A stretch of 64,000 nucleotides of DNA from assembly GCF_000687935.1 (NCBI RefSeq), contig NZ_JHZZ01000001.1, positions 558,001 through 622,000 on the forward strand, given 5' to 3'. Source of the stretch: Polaribacter sp. Hel_I_88 (GTDB lineage Bacteria; Bacteroidota; Bacteroidia; Flavobacteriales; Flavobacteriaceae). Below, one piece after another: positions 60,261 to 64,000 of the stretch. The first letter of the stretch is position 1, and each line of letters begins with the position of its first letter. The position numbers were made by a program, and so were the translations under genes. The notes under the pieces were generated by a model, which was not told the origin of the DNA, searched no databases, and saw only the letters and a list, made by a program, of their open reading frames with translations.

Positions 60261-61361
60261 ATGTTTGTCTTTAAAAAAAATGTTCTAAAAACATATAGTT
60301 TGCTTTTTATGGTTTGTGTACTTGCTTTAAGCAGCTGTAAAAAAGAGAAATCAACCACAAATTCATCCGAAGAAAAAAAGGAAAAAATTACTGTAAAAAC
60401 TCCTGAAAACATGATTTGGGTAGAAGGAAAAACGTTTTTACAAGGCGCAAAAGAAACCGATACATATGCAATGCCAAGAGAAAAACCTGCTCATAAAGTT
60501 ACTGTAGATGGTTTTTTTATGGATGTAACAGAAGTTACCAACAAACAGTTTGCAAAATTTGTTGATGAAACTAAATATATTACTGTTGCAGAACGCAAAA
60601 TTGACTGGGAAGAAATGAAAAGTCAAGTTCCTGAAGGCACTCTAAAACCTCACGATTCTATTTTACAACCTGGAAGTTTAATTTTTAATAAGAATGTAAA
60701 CGCAGTTGTAAACATGAATAATTATACACAATGGTGGACGTGGAAAATTGGTGCAGATTGGAAACATCCTGAAGGACCCGATTCTACTATTGATGATAAA
60801 GAAGATTTTCCTGTGGTTCATATTGCTTTAGAAGATGCTTTGGCTTATTGCAAATGGGCAAATAGACGTTTGCCAACGGAAGCTGAATGGGAAGCTGCAG
60901 CACAAGGAAAAAATACGGATGCCATTTTTACTTGGGGAAATGACACCACAATTTTAGATGCCAATGCCAATACTTGGCAAGGAACTTTCCCTTCAAAAAA
61001 TGAATCTACAGATGGTTTTGAATTTATTTCTCCTGTAAAATCGTATCCTGCAAATAGCATTGGTTTATACGATATGACAGGAAATGTCTGGGAAATTACA
61101 AGCGATTTATTTAACGTAAATCATTACAAAGAAATTGACATTTCTAAACCAATCATAAATCCTAAAGGTGCAGAAAAATCATACAGTCCAAGCAATCCTT
61201 ACCAAGTTGAACATGTTATGAAAGGTGGTTCTTTTTTATGCCACGAATCCTATTGTGCAAGTTTTAGAATCTCTGCAAAAATGGGAGTTGCTATAGATTC
61301 TGGTTCAGATCACGTGGGTTTTAGAACAGTTGCCACTCCAGAAATGTTAGCTTCAAAATAA
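60261..61361 (+). CDS. Formylglycine-generating-enzyme-like lipoprotein (SUMF1 family)
   Basis: A 366-residue protein with a lipobox (LALSSC, Cys26) and a full FGE-sulfatase domain (about 50-360): GFFMDVTEVTNKQFAKFV, EDFPVVHIALEDALAYCKW, RRLPTEAEWEAAAQGK, IGLYDMTGNVWEIT and HVGFRTV. Unlike many family members that lost catalysis, it keeps a C-x4-C pair, Cys327 and Cys332 in SFLCHESYCASFR, which matches the active-site pair of sulfatase-activating FGE. Its lipid anchor puts it outside the cytoplasm. It could activate sulfatases in the periplasm (inference). It is transcribed with the TonB receptor that follows. Confidence 0.88.
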   Translation: MFVFKKNVLKTYSLLFMVCVLALSSCKKEKSTTNSSEEKKEKITVKTPENMIWVEGKTFLQGAKETDTYAMPREKPAHKVTVDGFFMDVTEVTNKQFAKFVDETKYITVAERKIDWEEMKSQVPEGTLKPHDSILQPGSLIFNKNVNAVVNMNNYTQWWTWKIGADWKHPEGPDSTIDDKEDFPVVHIALEDALAYCKWANRRLPTEAEWEAAAQGKNTDAIFTWGNDTTILDANANTWQGTFPSKNESTDGFEFISPVKSYPANSIGLYDMTGNVWEITSDLFNVNHYKEIDISKPIINPKGAEKSYSPSNPYQVEHVMKGGSFLCHESYCASFRISAKMGVAIDSGSDHVGFRTVATPEMLASK

Positions 61362-61368
61362 AATATTT

Positions 61369-63867
61369 ATGAAAAATCAGTTGAAAAAAACATTATTTAT
61401 CATTTTATTTTTGTGCGCAAATCAAACTGTATTTGCCCAATTAACAGGAAAAATTATTGATCAAGAAGATGCAACCCCACTTGAATATGCTACAGTTGCT
61501 TTGTACAATCAATCGCCCAAAAAATTAATTTCGGGAGTTATTACCAATGAAAAAGGTATTTTTTCTTTTGATAAACTAAAAGCAGGAACTTATTTTATTG
61601 AAATTTCTTTTATTGGCTATCAACCTAAAAAAATAGAAAATATTGTTTTTTCTGGGGATGAAAAAAATCTTGGAGATTTACAATTGTCTTTAGGAAATTC
61701 TTTAAACGAAGTTGTCATTAAAGGCGAAAGAGCTGCTGTGGTTAGTAAAATTGATAAGCAAGTTTTTGATGCCACAAATTTCCAAAATAGTCAAGGAGGC
61801 ACAGCAACTGAAGTAATTAAAAACCTGCCTTCTGTTTCTGTAAATGGAATTGGAGAAATTTCTGTAAGAGGAACTACTGGGTTTATTATTTTATTAAATG
61901 GCAAACCTGTTCAGGGAAATCCTGCAACAATTTTAAGTCAATTACCTGCAAATGCTATTGATAAAGTGGAAGTAATTACGGCTCCGTCTGCAAAATACGA
62001 TCCTGAAGGAAAAGCAGGAATTTTAAATATCTTCACTAAAAAAGGTGCTTTAAATGGCACTTTTACACAAATAAATACACGAATTGGTGCTCCATCAATT
62101 GAAGATTACAACAATTCTGAAAGTGCAAAACGTTATGGAATTGATGCAACTTACAATTATAGAAAAGATAAATGGAATTTTTCTTTAGGTGCAAGTTACC
62201 AAAGAAATGATATTTCTGGTCGAAGAGAAGGTGATGTTTTTACGATTATTAATGATGTTAAAACAAGTTTTCCTTCTGATGGAGAACGCTCTTTTGATGA
62301 AGAAAACTATAGTGGAAATATCACTTTAGATTATACACCCAATAAAAACAACGAATTTTCTATCGGATTTTTTGTAGGAAAAAGAAGCAAAGACAGAACC
62401 GCTGATATTTTATATTTTGATAACAATGCTGTGCAACCTGCAGATAGCAATAATCGATTATACACGTTTCAATATTTTAATGAAAACCTACGAATTAGAA
62501 CAAGCGATTTTGCTTTAGGTAGTTTTGATTATGCGCATACATTTGTAGATGAATCAAAAATATCGACTTCTTTTTTATATGAATATACGCTTTTAGGTGG
62601 CCCAACAACCAACAGGAATTTAGGATTTCCTGATACTTCTCAAATTCTTCAAGATGAATTTAACACGAATGATAATCCACTTTTTGGAACCTTATTTCGA
62701 TTGGATTATGAGTTTGCTAAATTCTCTTTTGGAAAATTAGAAACTGGTTATCAATATCGTTTTTTAGATCATAAAGGCGATTTTGATTACACAAGAAGAA
62801 ATAACGCCACTGGTATTTTTGAAACTGTGCCTGAATTTACAAGCCAAATTGATTTAAAAAGAACGTTGCATTCTGGTTACGTAAATGTATCTAACAAAAA
62901 AGAAAAATGGGAATATGTTGCTGGACTTCGATTGGAAAAAATGGATAGAGAATTGACTTTGCAAGGCGAAAACCAAACAGCACCAGAAGTTATAAATTAC
63001 GATTATTTGCAATTATTTCCTTCAGCAACTGTTGCCTATACTTTAGAGAATAAAGCAATAATAAAAGCAGCTTATAGTAAAAGAGTGCAAAGAACAACTA
63101 CCTTTAAAATGAATCCTTTTCGTGAAAGAGAACATTCTGAAACTTTAGAACAAGGGGATAAAAATCTACTTCCAGAGTTTGTGGATTTAGTTGAAATCGG
63201 GATTTCCAAACGAACTAAAAAAGGGAATTCTGTGTATGCAACTGCCTATTTAAGAAATGTAAAAAACTTGGTAAACAGAGTGAACAAGATTTTTAATGAT
63301 ACTATTTTAGACAGAATTTACACCAATGTTGGTACAGGAAGGTCTTTAGGTTTAGAATTAGGAGCGCAATTAAATCCAACAGAAAAATGGAGTAATTTTA
63401 TTGGCTTTAATGTTTTTAATTTAGATATTAATGGCGATTTTGTGTATGAAGAAAATGGAGTTACGTTTACAGAACCAATTGATAATAATTCAACACAATA
63501 TTCCATCAATTTAAATTCTACGTATCAATTTAATACAACCTCTTCTTTGCAATTTTCGCTGAATTATTTATCAGAAAGAGTTACTGCACAAGGAAAAGAT
63601 TCCCGTTTTTATTCACCCAATTTAACGTTTAGAAAAACATTTTTAGACGATAGATTAGCAGCTACTTTACAATGGCAAAATATAGATATGGGCTTACTAA
63701 ACACCAATGAACAAAGAATAACAACTTCGCAACAAAATTCGTTTTTTACAACTACAAATTATGTGTACGAAGTTGATATGATCAGTTTAAATGTGTCTTA
63801 TAACTTTAATTCTAATAAAAATAAATCGAAATTTATTAAGAGTGAATTTGGTGCTAAAGAGTTTTAA
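61369..63867 (+). CDS. TonB-dependent receptor with CarboxypepD_reg-like domain
   Basis: An 832-residue outer-membrane receptor. It has a signal peptide (KKTLFIILFLCANQTVFAQ), a carboxypeptidase-regulatory-like domain (LTGKIIDQEDATPLEYATVALYNQ split at EDAT), a plug with LPSVSVNGIGEISVRGTTGF and PANAIDKVEVITAPSAKYDPEGKAGI, and a long barrel ending YEVDMISLNVSYNFNSN. Distantly related to the receptor at 31851. It follows the FGE-like gene by seven bases, so import of a substrate (sulfated glycan?) may be linked to it. That link is inference. Confidence 0.9.
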   Translation: MKNQLKKTLFIILFLCANQTVFAQLTGKIIDQEDATPLEYATVALYNQSPKKLISGVITNEKGIFSFDKLKAGTYFIEISFIGYQPKKIENIVFSGDEKNLGDLQLSLGNSLNEVVIKGERAAVVSKIDKQVFDATNFQNSQGGTATEVIKNLPSVSVNGIGEISVRGTTGFIILLNGKPVQGNPATILSQLPANAIDKVEVITAPSAKYDPEGKAGILNIFTKKGALNGTFTQINTRIGAPSIEDYNNSESAKRYGIDATYNYRKDKWNFSLGASYQRNDISGRREGDVFTIINDVKTSFPSDGERSFDEENYSGNITLDYTPNKNNEFSIGFFVGKRSKDRTADILYFDNNAVQPADSNNRLYTFQYFNENLRIRTSDFALGSFDYAHTFVDESKISTSFLYEYTLLGGPTTNRNLGFPDTSQILQDEFNTNDNPLFGTLFRLDYEFAKFSFGKLETGYQYRFLDHKGDFDYTRRNNATGIFETVPEFTSQIDLKRTLHSGYVNVSNKKEKWEYVAGLRLEKMDRELTLQGENQTAPEVINYDYLQLFPSATVAYTLENKAIIKAAYSKRVQRTTTFKMNPFREREHSETLEQGDKNLLPEFVDLVEIGISKRTKKGNSVYATAYLRNVKNLVNRVNKIFNDTILDRIYTNVGTGRSLGLELGAQLNPTEKWSNFIGFNVFNLDINGDFVYEENGVTFTEPIDNNSTQYSINLNSTYQFNTTSSLQFSLNYLSERVTAQGKDSRFYSPNLTFRKTFLDDRLAATLQWQNIDMGLLNTNEQRITTSQQNSFFTTTNYVYEVDMISLNVSYNFNSNKNKSKFIKSEFGAKEF

Positions 63868-64000
63868 AGTTTGATAAATAATTATCTGTAATTTTCCTCT
63901 TTTTCAACTTTATCGACATCATTTCAACTTTTCCAATAGGATGATCTTCGTAAAAATCATCAAAAGTTTTATTGGTAGCATACGTGTCTTTTAAAACCTT
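63854..64000 (-). CDS. 3' end of an unidentified convergent gene (cut by window edge)
   Basis: On the minus strand an open frame enters from the right edge and ends at TAG (63854-63856). The 48 visible codons include DTYATNKTFDDFYEDHPIGK and end in SNFKTL. It overlaps the 3' end of the TonB receptor gene by 14 bases. I do not recognise the family. Confidence 0.55.
   Translation of the reverse strand, partial: KVLKDTYATNKTFDDFYEDHPIGKVEMMSIKLKKRKITDNYLSNFKTL

Overview
The window is a low-GC chromosomal segment of a marine-type member of the Flavobacteriaceae (Polaribacter- or Tenacibaculum-like; genus is inference). The support is: very AT-rich coding, no usable Shine-Dalgarno sequences, Bacteroidetes-type -7 boxes (TAnnTTTG) sitting close to start codons, a Na+-pumping NQR operon, type IX secretion (T9SS) features (a C-terminal sorting domain and a plug-type protein), and CarboxypepD_reg/TonB-dependent receptors. 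Nearly all genes are ordinary chromosomal housekeeping or accessory genes. The one intact mobile element is an IS1182-type insertion at about 14.77-16.49 kb.

Layout. 0-3 kb: FAD oxidoreductase, tRNA-Arg(UCG), GatB/YqeY-like protein, retropepsin-like protease and a small conserved protein. 3.1-9.3 kb: complete nqrABCDEF operon on the minus strand. 9.4-14.8 kb: T9SS plug-family protein, apaG, a DUF3667 membrane protein whose N-terminal zinc ribbon has no normal start codon, an NRDE protein and pruA. 14.8-16.5 kb: IS1182. 16.5-24.3 kb: a lipoprotein and a large secreted zinc metalloprotease, lipB, a nucleoid-associated protein and rnhB. 24.4-28.1 kb: porin, small proteins and a PAP2 phosphatase. 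28.2-34.9 kb: a cytochrome P450 / OmpR regulator / histidine kinase / TonB receptor / PAP2 cluster, preceded by a decayed copy of the same response-regulator gene. 34.9-51.2 kb: NhaC antiporter, membrane hydrolase, trans-sulfuration enzyme with divergent Lrp regulator, two tandem DUF3857 proteins, YceI plus a 29-residue CDGSH-like mini-protein, tcdA/tatD, dtd, SUKH protein, rsgA and an M16 protease. 51.6-55.8 kb: aromatic amino-acid operon (pheA, aminotransferase, tyrA, DAHP synthase/chorismate mutase). 55.9-60.1 kb: galactose operon (gntR-type regulator, galM, galK, galT). 60.2-64 kb: a formylglycine-generating-enzyme-like lipoprotein and a TonB receptor, then the tail of a convergent gene cut by the window edge.

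The most interesting signal is in the 333-base gap upstream of pheA. It contains a good promoter, a 25-codon leader ORF packed with Phe and Tyr codons (a run FYFYFYFF), an antiterminator arm inside that ORF, and a strong intrinsic terminator whose 5' arm pairs with the antiterminator arm. This is the full architecture of a ribosome-mediated phenylalanine (and perhaps tyrosine) transcription attenuator, here controlling the whole chorismate-to-Phe/Tyr operon. Other notable items are the response-regulator relic, the mini CDGSH protein, the non-catalytic transglutaminase paralogue, and several dispersed intergenic repeat families.
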